DNA from: Sediminibacterium ginsengisoli
GTDB lineage: Bacteria > Bacteroidota > Bacteroidia > Chitinophagales > Chitinophagaceae
DNA: 64,000 bases
Direction of reading: 5' to 3'
NCBI RefSeq assembly: GCF_900167075.1
Contig: NZ_FUWH01000003.1
Coordinates: 228,898 to 292,897, forward strand
A program made the translations under genes and the position numbers. Shown in pieces: positions 24,139 to 34,764 of the stretch. Under the pieces are notes generated by a model. That model did not search any database, was not told the DNA's origin, and saw only the letters and a list, made by a program, of their open reading frames with translations. Positions within the stretch are counted from its first letter, which is position 1. Every line of letters starts with the position of its first letter.

Positions 24139-27100
24139 TTAGCGCAATAATGTTACTGATCCTTGTTTCCTGATGGTTGCTCCTTTATCGTCAACCGCTT
24201 CTATGATCCATGTGTACGTATCCAGCGGCTGGAGTTCTCCGTTATAACGGCCGTCCCAACCCTGACCCATTTGCGAGGTTTCGAACAACATTTTACCCCA
24301 GCGGTTGTATACGCGGAAATAATGCAGCGAACGGATATTGGCTACCATGATCGGCAGCAGCTTATCATTCTGTCCATCGCCATTAGGCGTAAATACATTC
24401 GGTACCAGGATGGCCGACGGTTCCTGCACACGGACAAGCAATGTATCTGTTACAATACACGCGCCTACCGTTACCTCAATATTGTATTCCTGTTGTGTTG
24501 CTGTTGTTACCTGCGGATTAGCAATTGCCGCATTATTAAGATAACTGTTCGGAATCCAGTTGTACCCTGATGCACCGGTTATGGTACGGGCCTGCAATGC
24601 TGTTGTAACATTCCTTCCTGCATCTATCGTAGTCAGACGAACGCCGGGAATATAGGCCGTTACATTTATCGTTACAGTAATATCTGCAAACAGGTTTCCA
24701 TCGCTTACACGGATCACAAACTGGTCTGTTCCGTTATAGCCTGGCTGTGGCAGATAGGCTGTTCCCGGTGGCAACTGTGCCGAACCTGTTGCTGTTGCCG
24801 TTACCGGGAAACCCGTGAGGGTTCCATGCGCCGGCGCAGCTATAACGCTCCAGGTAAGTGTCTGGCCGTTATCGATATCCCTGGCACTGAGCAGGCTGTT
24901 CAACGATTTTCCTGTATTGCTGCACACTGTTGTTGTCTGGGCTGCGCCACCTGTAAATGACGGCGCTGCGTTGCCAGGTATATAATCAACAGCCGTATTG
25001 TTGGTAGTAGCTGTTACCGGCGTACCTGCATAACCATAAGTATCTGTAAACGCAATGCTGAATGTTACACGACCGAAGGCATCTGCGGTAGTCATGGTGT
25101 ATGCTGCCGTCCAGCTGTTACCGCCGCTGCTCGTTGCTGTAATGGCATGTCCGGCAATCGTGACCGTCGGCGCAAGAATCGGCCTGTTTGCAACAAGACT
25201 TACGATAACGCTGTTTCCGGGAATAGCGATTGCTGTATTGGCATTGTTTGATGTGATATTTACCAATGTCAGTACCGGTAATGTTTTAAGGAAGTTAACA
25301 TTGCTGCTGTTGGTAGTGAGCGTTACAGCTGTTCCTGTATTGCCCGACAGGTCTGCAAATGCGATGCTGAATGGCACGAAACCTTCTGCATCGGCAGTGG
25401 TCATGGTATAGGATGCCGTCCAGCTGTTGCCGCTGGTATTGGTTGCCGCTACGGTATGACCAGCAATTGTTACTGTTGGGTTCTGGATCGTTTCTGTAGC
25501 AGTGAATTGAAGTGTGACAATGCTGCCTATTACCGCTTTTGATATATCAGCGTGAGAAGATGCGATCGTCACCGTATTCATGGCAGGTGCGGTCTTGTCG
25601 AACAATACACTGCTGCTGTTGGTAGTTGCTGTTAGGGCTGTACCAGCATTACCGGTCAGATCACTGAATCCTATATTAAATGTAACCGTACCTGCTGCAT
25701 CACCAGTTACCATCGTATAGGTTGCCGTCCAGTTATTGCCCGATGTATTGGTTGCAGTTACTGTATGCCCGGCGATGGTTACCGCAGGCGACTGGATTGT
25801 TTCAGAGGCAGTGAAGGACAGCGTGATCATATCCCCCGCTTTTGCCCTGCCTGCAGCAGCATTGGATGATGCGATTATTACTGCAGAGAGTGTCGGTGCT
25901 GTTTTATCAAACAATACAGTGCTGCTATTTGTAGTGGCGGTTACGGCAGTGCCGGCATTTCCTGCCAGATCGCTGAATGAAACATTAAAGATTACCGTAC
26001 CCGTTGCATCGGCGGTTACCATCGTATAGGTTGCCGTCCAGTTATTACCCGATGTATTGGTTGCAGTTACTGTATGCCCGGCGATGGTTACCGCAGGCGA
26101 CTGGATTGTTTCAGAGGCAGTGAAGGACAGCGTGATTACATCGCCCACTTTAGCCCTGCCGGTCGCCGCATTGGATGACGCGATGGCTACAGCCGCCAAC
26201 GCAGGCGCCGTTTTATCAAACAGTACACTGCTGTTATTTGTAGTTGCAGCTACTGCTATACCTGCGTTACCGGTCAGATCACTGAATCCTATACTAAATG
26301 CTACCGGACCTGCTGCATCACCGGTTGCCATGGCATAGGTTGCTGTCCAATTATTACCTGAGCCGTTAGTTGCGGTAACGGTATAGCCGGCGATGGTTAC
26401 AGCTGGTGTTGATATTGCTTCAGACGCGGTGAACGAAAGCGTGATCATATCACCTGCTTTCGCACGGGTTACATCGGCATTGGATGATCCGATGGTTACC
26501 GCTGTGAGCGTTGGTACTGTTTTATCAAACAATATACTGCTGCTGTTGGTAGTTGCTGTTACGGTTGTACCGGCATTTCCTGCCAGATCGCTGAATGCGA
26601 TATTAAACGTTACAACACCTGTTGCATCACCGCTTGCCATGGTATATGTTGCGGTCCAGTTATTACCTGATGTATTAGTGGCGGTTACAGCGTGGCCGGC
26701 AATTGTTACCGTTGGTGCCGATATTACTTCAGACCCGGTGAACGAAAGCGTGATCATATCACCTGCTTTCGCACGTGTTGCATCGGTATTCGAAGATGCA
26801 ATGATTGCGGTTGATAAAGTCGGTGCTGTTTTATCAAATAATATACTGCTGCTGTTGGTAGTTGCTGTTACGGCTGTACCTGCATTTCCTGCCAGATCGC
26901 TGAATGCGATATTAAACGTTACAACACCAGTTGCATCACCGCTTACCATGGTATATGTTGCAGTCCAGTTATTGCCAGCGCTATTGGCTGCGGCTACTGT
27001 ATGACCCGCAATGGTAACAGCTGGTGCCTGTATGGCCTCAGAAGCAGTGAACGAAAGCGTGATCACATCGCCTACTTTCGCAAGTGCAGTATTGGTGTTG

Positions 27101-30100
27101 GATGATGCAATGGCTGCCGCAGATAAGGCCGGTGCTGTTTTATCAAATGACACACTGCTGCTGTTGGTAGTTGTGGTTACTGCGGTACCTGCATTCCCGG
27201 AGAGGTCGCTGAATGCTATATTGAATGCTACCGCTCCTGTTGCATCACCAGTTACCATCGTATAGGTTGCGGTCCAGTTATTGCCCGAACCATTCGTAGC
27301 CGTTACCGCATGACCTGCAATGCTTAACGTTGGCGCCTGTATGGATTCCGATGCAGTGAACGAAAGCGTGATCACATCGCCCGCTTTCGCAAACACAGTA
27401 TTTGTGTTGGATGATGTAATGGCTACAGCTGTTAAGGTTGGTGCCGTTTCATCGAACACCACGCTGCTGCTGTTGGTGGTGGCCGTTACTGCCGTACCGC
27501 TATTGCCCGCCGCATCGCCGAAGGCAATATTGAACGTTACCGCACCTGCCGTATTTCCGCCAGCCATGGTATAGGTTGCAGTCCAGTTATTGCCGCTGGT
27601 ATTTGTTACGCTTGCCGCTGCGCCCGCAATGGTCACTACCGGCGTAATGATGGTTTCGCTTGCAGTAAAGCTGACCGTAACCACATCACCGGCTTTCGCT
27701 TTTGCTGTATTGCTGTTACTCGATGCGATCGTTACCGCCGTCAGTGTCGGAACCGTTTTATCGATGGTGTATGTTTCACCCGCAAATGGCAGTGTATTTG
27801 TAAGCGTTGGTGTTAATCCCGTTGCATTGGCAAGGTTGAGTACCAGCGTACCGTCGCCGCTACCCGTATTCACGGTTACCGTATAGGTGGTTCCGCTGCC
27901 GCTTACCGATTGTACACTTGACCCCGTAATCCCTGCACTTGCTGTAAGAGAGAAATTAGTGGTCGTCAGCCCTGTTACGGCTGAGCCGAAAGTGACCGTA
28001 TAATCGGCTGTAGTTATATTAACGCTTGCGTTACTTCCTGCTCTTACGATGCTGTTCAGTGTGGCAGGCGTTATAAAGTTTACAGGATTATTCGTTGCTG
28101 TACCTGTGTTATACTGAGCAGTTGCTGACTGGCCTCCGTCGTTGAATTCTACAACCATCACCCGGTAGGTTTTGGATGGCGACAGTCCTGTTACAGTTAC
28201 ACTGCTGCCTGTTCCGGCGTACACGCAGTACCAGCCGCTGGTTCCGATCTGCGAACCTGATGCGAATATTGTGTTTGCCGTATAATCTGTACCCGTAGCA
28301 GGAGCGGGGCTGCCGCTGTTTCCATCCAGCATGAACACAGCACGTTTTTCACCACTGCCGTTTGTCCAGCCCAGTGCAGCCGTGGTACCCGTTGGTGTTA
28401 CAGTTATGGCCGTTGCCTGTGTTACCGGCGGGGCAATGAGTGAATTCTGGAATATTTGTATGGTGTGCGTATTGTAGTCAACAGAGAATATATCCGGCCG
28501 GCCATCACCGTTCACATCCTGGATATAGTTTTTGCCTACGGAAGCTGTCGCTGCAAATGTGACCGGGTTATCAAACGTAATTGTTCCGGCAGCAGCTGTT
28601 GTATTGGCATAGAGCACCAGGCTCCTGGGAGAGCTTGCATAGCTGAACGACAGGTCTGCTTTACCATCCCCGTTCAGATCGCCAACGGACACATCGTTTA
28701 TAAAACCTGTATATGGTATCGTTATATTCTGTGCTGTACCGAAATTCAGTGAACCCGAACTGCTGTTATTATTGAAAAGCGTAAAAACACCGTCCGACCC
28801 ATTTGCTGCTATGATATCTATTTTGCCATCATTATCAAGATCGCCCAGTTTCAGGATGTTTTGCACCGCGCCTGCTGCCAGCGTATATGGCGCATCAAAA
28901 CTGACAGCGCCCATTGTGGTAGTTGTATTGCGCCAGATGATTACATGATAGATACCGCCGCCCGGACCGCCGTTCGTTACAATATCCAGCTTGCCATCAC
29001 CATCCATATCGGCGAGGTAAACATTATATGCTGAAGTGGTAGTTGAGATATCTGTTTTAGGACTGAATGCTACCTGGCCGGCCGCGTTGCCCGTATTACG
29101 GAATACAGATACGGAGTTGCCAGCCGAGTTGGCCACTACCACGTCTATTCTTCCGTCGCCATCCAGGTCTCCGGCATCAAGTCCGCGCGGAGAAGAGCCG
29201 GTAGTAAATGCTGCCGTATGTGCAATAGTTGAAAGATCTCCTGTGCCCAGGGCTACCAGCAGCTGGTCTGTGCTTAAGTTGGTCATCAACACATCAGGCT
29301 TGCCATCTCCGTCAATATCTTTTGTTTTGATATACTCCGGTGTTGAGTACAAACCATTGTTCATGTCAACGGCAGTTGCAAAACCGATAGCTGCGGTAGT
29401 ACTGTTGTTTTTTCTGAAATGAACGCTGTTGCTGAGTATATTCTCTGCATCTGCAATATCCGGTTTGCCATCTGCATCTAGATCGGCAAGTGCAAAGCCG
29501 CGCCCCAGGTTAGCGCCTGTAATGGTGGCTTGCAATGCAAAGTCCGTTGCTGACAGCGTTGATTTATTAGCCGCAAAAACGGGATGGAAATATTGCGCGC
29601 TTTGTCCTGTAAGCCTGTTTGTAGTGTGTGTTACAGTTACCGGTCCGTAAGAAGCGCCCGCCGGAACCGTTACCGTAAGACTGGTTGCCCCTGCAGAAGT
29701 AACAGTTGCCCTCACTGCGCCGAAGTAAACTACATTACCTGTAGTGAGTACATTAAAATTTGTACCCGCGATCACAATACTGGTTCCCGGCGCTGCTTTA
29801 GCCGGCGTAATCGATGTGATCGTTGGCGGGAACTGCATGATTCCTCTGTATACATAGAATCGCGCCAGATTGGTAACACCGGCAACAAGGTCATTGACCC
29901 CGTCGTTGTTGAAATCTGCTACGGCAAGACCGCGACTGAAATTAAGCGGGTCAGTCAGTTCAATCCGGCTGGCTTCATCAAAACTCACCGTATTTACCAC
30001 ACTTGTATTCCGGTAAACGATCAGTTTTCCGGGCGATGATCCGTCTGGTGCTACAACCAGGTCCGGCTTCCCATCCCCATTCAGATCGCCCAGCGTAGCT

Positions 30101-32778
30101 ACCTGCTGGCTGATGCCTACCGCAACTGTACTTGTTGCAAAAGAAATATTACCGGCCCCGCTGCTGGTGTTCCTGTAAACAGATACGCTTGTGGAAGATC
30201 CCGCGAATGTCAGGATAAGATCCGTCTTACCGTCGCCATCTACATCTCCACCGGCAACAGAAATAGGGGAATTAGAACCACTGATCGTCTGCGAAGTGGC
30301 AAAACTGATATTACCCGGCGTACTGGTATTCAGCTTTACATCGAACCCGGACGCTCCGCTCCTTGGAATAATGAGGTCCGGTTTGCCGTCGCCATCGAGA
30401 TCCGCGAAAAAGATCATGATGGGATTGGCTGTGATTGAATAATCATTTTTGGCAGCAAAGCTGATATTGCCCGTTCCGGAACTCAGGTTTCTGAAGAATG
30501 AAACTGATGCACTGGTCGTATTCAGTGTAGCCACATCAGGTAAACCATCGCCGTCCATATCTATTGCAAAACAGGAATTCGGACCCAGACCGGTTGTAAA
30601 GGCAGAAGATGCAGTAAAAGCACCTGTGCCCTGGTTCCTCAGTACATACATGTTACCGCTGCTGGCTATATTGGTTGAAAGATCCCTGGTAGATGCGATC
30701 GCGATAATATCGAGATTCCCATCCCCATCCAGATCTGCAAGCGCCGGCATACCCTGACCGTTATTGCCTGTGAAAGTATAGGTGTTAGGCGTGGCAAGGG
30801 TTATGTTACCTCCTGCAGTAGCTGTCGTATTGAAGTATACCTGCAAGGCATTTTCAAGCGGAGTCGCCGGCCCGTTGGCAGCTGTTACCAGGTCCGGCCT
30901 GCCATCTCCGTTCAGATCACCGGTAACCATTCCATAGATCCGTTGAGCAGAACTTGATGTAAGAGACCCCTGATATGGTATATCTGCTGTGGTGAGCACT
31001 CCCTTGGGTGTCTGTATGGTGGGCAGGAAATAGTCTTTGCTGTATGCGGTCAGTGCATTTGCGGTATTGGTCACTGTTACATAACCATATAAAGCGCCTT
31101 TCGGAACGGTAACGGTTAAGCTGGTGGCCGATGCTGCTGTTACCGTTGCTTTTGAACCGCCGATGAGCACTTTATTGTTTGCCGGTGTACTGTTGAACCC
31201 TGTACCTGTGATGGTGATGCTCGCGCCGGGTGCAGCATTTGCCGGCGAAAACGAACTGATCACAGGCGGAGGCAATGTTGTATTCTGGTAAACAGATACG
31301 GTGCGTGAGGCCAGGTTTCCGGTAAAGAAATCCGCCCTGCCGTCGTTATCCAGATCAACAATGTCTGAAGAAGCAGGTGCATTACCCGCAGCAAGTTCAG
31401 CGGCAGTACCGAACACCAGGGTGCCTGCTACAGTTGTCTGGTTGGGTATCATCGCCAGCCTGTAATCATTAGTAGCGAAAGCCACATTCATACCGGCAAG
31501 TATATCGGGCTTTCCATCACCGGTAACATCGCCGGTTGCAATAGTAGCTACGTTTCTGCCTGTAGTGATGGTAGTGCCAGCGGTAAAGGAGAGATCGCCG
31601 CCTGCGGTTGCATAGTTATTGATAAATGTATACACTGCCGACTGACCGTTCGATGTTGCAAGGTCTGTCTTTCCGTCGTTATCAAAATCAACGAATGAGA
31701 TGGTTGTTGCCGACGTCAGCGACAGACTGGTATTCGGTGCGGCCGTGCCCGCAGTGCTGAAAGAACCTGAATTGATCGCGCCTCCCGCTGTTCCCAGATT
31801 TTTATAGATGGAAACGCCGCCGGGAAAATTAGCAACGATATCCGGCATATTATCCCCGTTCAGATCCATAGCGCCGATCGTGGCAGCATTAGCGCCTAAT
31901 GAGAAGCTGGTAAAGCTTCCTAAAGCCAGGGAGCCTGGTGTACTGAAATTAGGATATATATAAAGAAAACTTGTAGAGGAAGTAGATACAAGAATATCAA
32001 CCCGTCCGTCCTTATTGATATCAGACAGCGCTATATTAGCGAGAAATGTACCCACATTTATATTGCTGGTTTCTCCGAATGTGGAAATATCGCCGGTGTT
32101 CAGAAAGATCAGGATATAACCTGCATTAGGTGCCATGAGTACTAAATCCTTTCTTCCGTCGGCATCCATATCCGCAATGGCTAATTTGGTACAGAAATTA
32201 CTCATGGCTACAGCTACCGGAGTTCCAAAGCTGACAGTTCCGCCGCTGCTTGTATTAGGAAATACAGAAATTTCACTCGCCGCCGGGTTGAGAGAAATCA
32301 TTTCCGGCTTGCCGTCGCCGTTCAGATCCAGTGAACCTGATGCAACCAGCTGTAAGCCGCCACCGGCATCAGACAAAGTGCCGATGGATGTAAAATCAGC
32401 TCCTGACAAACTATTCCTCGCAGGAGGAAATCTTGTGCTGAAAAAAGACTGCGATTCACACTGAAGCTGTGTAGCCGTATTCAAGACCGTTATTTTTCCA
32501 TAAGTGCCGCCTGAAGGAGCGGTAACGGTAAGAGATGTTGCGGTAGATGCCGTAACGGTAGCCCGCTGCTTGCCGATATAAACGATATTATTTGCAGGGG
32601 TGGTATTGAAATTGGTACCCGTTACTGTGAACGAACTTCCATTTATCGCACTCTGCGCAGATATATTCGTGATGGCAGGCACCTGCGCAACGGCGTTAAT
32701 AGTAAGTGAGAGCAGTACTACCCAAATGCAGGACACAAGAAGGCAGCGATAACGGATTTTAAGTATAGTTGGTTTCAT
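24139..32778 (-). CDS. Giant FG-GAP/IPT/Ig-repeat surface protein with T9SS type B sorting domain
   Basis: 2879 residues. A signal peptide leads to an IPT/TIG domain (about 32-115). Three FG-GAP/VCBS regions with many D-x-[ND]-x-D-G calcium loops (e.g. DLNGDGKPD) follow, separated by IPT domains near 505-590 and 980-1065. A fibronectin-type region covers about 1446-1560 and an Ig-like domain about 1565-1672. Nine Ig-like repeats of exactly 103 residues span 1673-2599. A further Ig/cadherin-like domain follows (DNGQTLTWSVIAAPAHGTL), and then a C-terminal gliding-type CHU_C domain (about 2785-2879, VPNVFTPNGDGQNDKLLPI, FRVYNRWGKMLFET, GWDGRYNG). The protein is probably secreted by the type IX system and surface-bound as an adhesin or matrix protein. 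Confidence 0.93.
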   Translation of the reverse strand: MKPTILKIRYRCLLVSCIWVVLLSLTINAVAQVPAITNISAQSAINGSSFTVTGTNFNTTPANNIVYIGKQRATVTASTATSLTVTAPSGGTYGKITVLNTATQLQCESQSFFSTRFPPARNSLSGADFTSIGTLSDAGGGLQLVASGSLDLNGDGKPEMISLNPAASEISVFPNTSSGGTVSFGTPVAVAMSNFCTKLAIADMDADGRKDLVLMAPNAGYILIFLNTGDISTFGETSNINVGTFLANIALSDINKDGRVDILVSTSSTSFLYIYPNFSTPGSLALGSFTSFSLGANAATIGAMDLNGDNMPDIVANFPGGVSIYKNLGTAGGAINSGSFSTAGTAAPNTSLSLTSATTISFVDFDNDGKTDLATSNGQSAVYTFINNYATAGGDLSFTAGTTITTGRNVATIATGDVTGDGKPDILAGMNVAFATNDYRLAMIPNQTTVAGTLVFGTAAELAAGNAPASSDIVDLDNDGRADFFTGNLASRTVSVYQNTTLPPPVISSFSPANAAPGASITITGTGFNSTPANNKVLIGGSKATVTAASATSLTVTVPKGALYGYVTVTNTANALTAYSKDYFLPTIQTPKGVLTTADIPYQGSLTSSSAQRIYGMVTGDLNGDGRPDLVTAANGPATPLENALQVYFNTTATAGGNITLATPNTYTFTGNNGQGMPALADLDGDGNLDIIAIASTRDLSTNIASSGNMYVLRNQGTGAFTASSAFTTGLGPNSCFAIDMDGDGLPDVATLNTTSASVSFFRNLSSGTGNISFAAKNDYSITANPIMIFFADLDGDGKPDLIIPRSGASGFDVKLNTSTPGNISFATSQTISGSNSPISVAGGDVDGDGKTDLILTFAGSSTSVSVYRNTSSGAGNISFATSTVAVGISQQVATLGDLNGDGKPDLVVAPDGSSPGKLIVYRNTSVVNTVSFDEASRIELTDPLNFSRGLAVADFNNDGVNDLVAGVTNLARFYVYRGIMQFPPTITSITPAKAAPGTSIVIAGTNFNVLTTGNVVYFGAVRATVTSAGATSLTVTVPAGASYGPVTVTHTTNRLTGQSAQYFHPVFAANKSTLSATDFALQATITGANLGRGFALADLDADGKPDIADAENILSNSVHFRKNNSTTAAIGFATAVDMNNGLYSTPEYIKTKDIDGDGKPDVLMTNLSTDQLLVALGTGDLSTIAHTAAFTTGSSPRGLDAGDLDGDGRIDVVVANSAGNSVSVFRNTGNAAGQVAFSPKTDISTTTSAYNVYLADMDGDGKLDIVTNGGPGGGIYHVIIWRNTTTTMGAVSFDAPYTLAAGAVQNILKLGDLDNDGKIDIIAANGSDGVFTLFNNNSSSGSLNFGTAQNITIPYTGFINDVSVGDLNGDGKADLSFSYASSPRSLVLYANTTAAAGTITFDNPVTFAATASVGKNYIQDVNGDGRPDIFSVDYNTHTIQIFQNSLIAPPVTQATAITVTPTGTTAALGWTNGSGEKRAVFMLDGNSGSPAPATGTDYTANTIFASGSQIGTSGWYCVYAGTGSSVTVTGLSPSKTYRVMVVEFNDGGQSATAQYNTGTATNNPVNFITPATLNSIVRAGSNASVNITTADYTVTFGSAVTGLTTTNFSLTASAGITGSSVQSVSGSGTTYTVTVNTGSGDGTLVLNLANATGLTPTLTNTLPFAGETYTIDKTVPTLTAVTIASSNSNTAKAKAGDVVTVSFTASETIITPVVTIAGAAASVTNTSGNNWTATYTMAGGNTAGAVTFNIAFGDAAGNSGTAVTATTNSSSVVFDETAPTLTAVAITSSNTNTVFAKAGDVITLSFTASESIQAPTLSIAGHAVTATNGSGNNWTATYTMVTGDATGAVAFNIAFSDLSGNAGTAVTTTTNSSSVSFDKTAPALSAAAIASSNTNTALAKVGDVITLSFTASEAIQAPAVTIAGHTVAAANSAGNNWTATYTMVSGDATGVVTFNIAFSDLAGNAGTAVTATTNSSSILFDKTAPTLSTAIIASSNTDATRAKAGDMITLSFTGSEVISAPTVTIAGHAVTATNTSGNNWTATYTMASGDATGVVTFNIAFSDLAGNAGTTVTATTNSSSILFDKTVPTLTAVTIGSSNADVTRAKAGDMITLSFTASEAISTPAVTIAGYTVTATNGSGNNWTATYAMATGDAAGPVAFSIGFSDLTGNAGIAVAATTNNSSVLFDKTAPALAAVAIASSNAATGRAKVGDVITLSFTASETIQSPAVTIAGHTVTATNTSGNNWTATYTMVTADATGTVIFNVSFSDLAGNAGTAVTATTNSSTVLFDKTAPTLSAVIIASSNAAAGRAKAGDMITLSFTASETIQSPAVTIAGHTVTATNTSGNNWTATYTMVTGDAAGTVTFNIGFSDLTGNAGTALTATTNSSSVLFDKTAPAMNTVTIASSHADISKAVIGSIVTLQFTATETIQNPTVTIAGHTVAATNTSGNSWTASYTMTTADAEGFVPFSIAFADLSGNTGTAVTLTTNSSNVNFLKTLPVLTLVNITSNNANTAIAIPGNSVIVSLVANRPILAPTVTIAGHAITATSSGGNSWTAAYTMTTADAFGRVTFSIAFTDTYGYAGTPVTATTNNTAVDYIPGNAAPSFTGGAAQTTTVCSNTGKSLNSLLSARDIDNGQTLTWSVIAAPAHGTLTGFPVTATATGSAQLPPGTAYLPQPGYNGTDQFVIRVSDGNLFADITVTINVTAYIPGVRLTTIDAGRNVTTALQARTITGASGYNWIPNSYLNNAAIANPQVTTATQQEYNIEVTVGACIVTDTLLVRVQEPSAILVPNVFTPNGDGQNDKLLPIMVANIRSLHYFRVYNRWGKMLFETSQMGQGWDGRYNGELQPLDTYTWIIEAVDDKGATIRKQGSVTLLR
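24982..27762 (-). repeat. Nine tandem 309-bp coding repeats
   Basis: The coding units run exactly 9 x 309 bases (2781), from the codon at 27762 to the one ending at 24982. Each encodes a 103-residue Ig-like domain starting D[KE]TAPxL and containing SFTASE, VTIAGH, GNNWTATYTM, FSDLxGNAGT and TTNSS. Middle copies are the most alike, while the first and last two are more diverged, as expected when unequal exchange works on the centre of an array. The opposite strand shows long chance open frames over this array. Confidence 0.95.
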
Positions 32779-33142
32779 AAGCTATGTTCAGTTCCGTATT
32801 ATAGCGAACGCGATGTTCTCGGGTGATAGGATGCCGGCTGATAATTTCGGCTCATTCCAGGCTTTTCAACAAAGCCTCCACGGTAATCGCTGGCAACATG
32901 ATCGGGGGTGCTAAAACCATATTTTGCCAGTGATCATTCAGTCTTGGTAATATCAATTTTACTGCTCAGGAAGGACCATTGATATTTGGCGCAATATAGT
33001 GCAAAAATGACTGCGTCAAATCTAAAAATGGACCAAAGAAACCGACCGGATCGATAACCCGGTAGCCGTTCTTCAGCAATTGATGTAGTATTGTAATACG
33101 GTATCGCGAACACGTTCATATTATTGATAACCGATCTCAGGT
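32779..33142. other. Gene-free stretch upstream of the giant protein
   Basis: 364 bases between divergent genes. A TAGATTTG box on the minus strand (33017-33024) fits TAnnTTTG, but no TTG at the right distance is visible. No gene, repeat or strong hairpin is seen. The promoters of the giant gene and of the 2H phosphoesterase gene must lie here. Confidence 0.5.
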
Positions 33143-33640
33143 ATGCAGCAGCGGATTCAACTTACACTTTTTGCAGAGCCGGAAGAAACGCTCCTTATTG
33201 AAAAGGTCCGCAAGGCATTCAATCCTGTACAGTTTGCATTAATCCGTGCACATGTTACCTTATGCCGTGAGGATATGCTTCTTCAGAAAGATATGGTGCT
33301 GAAGCATCTTTCCCATACAGCACACCCTTTTATTACCATCCGGTTCGGAAAACCCGCGAGGTTTGCGGAAGGAAGGGGCTTGTTTTTGCCGGCAACGGAA
33401 GACACACAGTTCCAGCTCCTTAGAAGCCATATACTACAGGATATCTCATGCCCCGTTATCGCTCAGGAACCACATATTACGCTGATACATCCCAGGAACG
33501 CCACCTGCACCGATGCGATCTTTGAAGAGGTTTGCCGCATGAAGCTGCCCGAACAGCTCACATTTAAACGGGTTTCATTGATTGAACAGATCAATGGAAA
33601 AGAGTGGAAACCACTCCGTGAATTTCCGCTCCGTGGATAA
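33143..33640 (+). CDS. 2'-5' RNA ligase / 2H phosphoesterase superfamily protein
   Basis: 165 residues with the two HxT motifs that define 2H phosphoesterases: IRAHVTLCRED (near residue 36) and EPHITLIHPRN (near 112), about 75 residues apart as usual. Both catalytic histidines are present. Family members act on 2',3'-cyclic phosphates or 2'-5' linkages of RNA or nucleotides; the substrate here is not evident. It is cytosolic and slightly shorter than LigT/ThpR proteins. It lies 80 bases before the LytS kinase gene and may be independent. Confidence 0.87.
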   Translation: MQQRIQLTLFAEPEETLLIEKVRKAFNPVQFALIRAHVTLCREDMLLQKDMVLKHLSHTAHPFITIRFGKPARFAEGRGLFLPATEDTQFQLLRSHILQDISCPVIAQEPHITLIHPRNATCTDAIFEEVCRMKLPEQLTFKRVSLIEQINGKEWKPLREFPLRG

Positions 33641-33720
33641 TTCATGGCACTCGTCCCATAAATTACCGCGTTCAGGTATTTTATACGGTATTAATTCCAA
33701 CAATGTTGTTGCTTTATTCC

Positions 33721-34764
33721 ATGAAGCGCAAGAAACATTCTTTATACTGGCAATGTCAGCTGGTCGGCTGGACGGCAGCTTCGCTGTACTGGTCCTTCTC
33801 CGGGATGTTGTCGGGCGGATTCAATTTTTCACTTGCGCTGGTACACCTGGTTTCCGACGTGATCTTATACATCGGCATTACACATTTGTACCGACTTTTC
33901 GTACTGCGTAATCAATGGCAGCAACTGGCGCTGAAACCCTTGCTGAAACGGCTCTTTCCTGCCATCATCGTACTGGCTGCGGCTTACACGGTAGTTACCT
34001 TAACAAAGATCTATCTGATCCGTTTCTACCTGGTGCCGGGGTTTTCGCAGGATGTATATGACTTTATCAACGCCAATACACTCGGTGTTGCCATGGCTGG
34101 TGTGAGGCTTATGTCTATCTGGATGCTGGCTTACCACGGCTACCATTATGCGCTGCGCGAAATGAGGCTGATACAGGAGAACGGGCAACTACAACTCGCT
34201 TTAAAAGATGCACAGTTGCAGAATCTGTCGGCACAGCTTAATCCGCATTTTCTTTTCAATGCACTGAATACGATCAAGTCGATGGTGATCGGACAGCCCG
34301 CATCAGCAAGACGTGGCATCGATTTGCTGAGTGAAATATTACGGACGAGTCTCTATGAAGACGAACATCAGGAAACGACCATTCACGCCGAATTAGCTCT
34401 TACACTCGATTACCTGGAGCTCGAACAGCTACGGATGGAAGACCGGTTACAGTATGAAGTTGTGATGGATGATGGTCTGCGTGAATTATCCATCCCGCGG
34501 CTTTCACTGATCACGATGGTGGAGAACGCTGTAAAGCACGGAATAGCACTTAATAAACAGGGCGGACATCTTATCATCAGCGGAATACTGCAGGAAAACG
34601 GGTATGGTATTACAGTAAGCCATCCCGGAAAACTGGGTGCCGGTAATGGCATCGGGTTAAAAAATCTGAAGGAACGACTGGAAATACTTTATAAAAACAA
34701 GGCCGTTTTCAGTATTTCGGAACAACAGGGTATTGTAACAGCAAGTCTTTTTATTCCTTTATAA
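33721..34764 (+). CDS. LytS/YehU-type sensor histidine kinase
   Basis: About 347 residues from ATG 33721; the frame is open from another ATG at 33703. Four membrane helices (about 10-30, 38-60, 78-98 and 118-140) precede a HisKA_7-type domain with LNPHFLFNALNTIKSMV (phospho-acceptor His) and an ATPase domain with MVENAVKHGI (N box) and GIGLKNLKERLEILY (G box). There is no extracellular sensor domain, so the signal is likely sensed within the membrane. It overlaps the LytTR regulator by one base (TAATG), so the two form a two-component system. Autophosphorylates and passes phosphate to the next gene product. Confidence 0.93.
   Translation: MKRKKHSLYWQCQLVGWTAASLYWSFSGMLSGGFNFSLALVHLVSDVILYIGITHLYRLFVLRNQWQQLALKPLLKRLFPAIIVLAAAYTVVTLTKIYLIRFYLVPGFSQDVYDFINANTLGVAMAGVRLMSIWMLAYHGYHYALREMRLIQENGQLQLALKDAQLQNLSAQLNPHFLFNALNTIKSMVIGQPASARRGIDLLSEILRTSLYEDEHQETTIHAELALTLDYLELEQLRMEDRLQYEVVMDDGLRELSIPRLSLITMVENAVKHGIALNKQGGHLIISGILQENGYGITVSHPGKLGAGNGIGLKNLKERLEILYKNKAVFSISEQQGIVTASLFIPL

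Noticed and set aside
24982..27762. The 309-bp repeat array considered as a CRISPR-like or satellite array
   Set aside because: The units are in frame, encode one domain each and continue the flanking protein; no short direct repeats with unique spacers are present.
25055..27886. Several open frames of 84-203 codons on the plus strand across the Ig-repeat array
   Set aside because: They recur once per 309-bp unit in the same frame and mirror the minus-strand repeats, so they are shadows of a repetitive coding strand.
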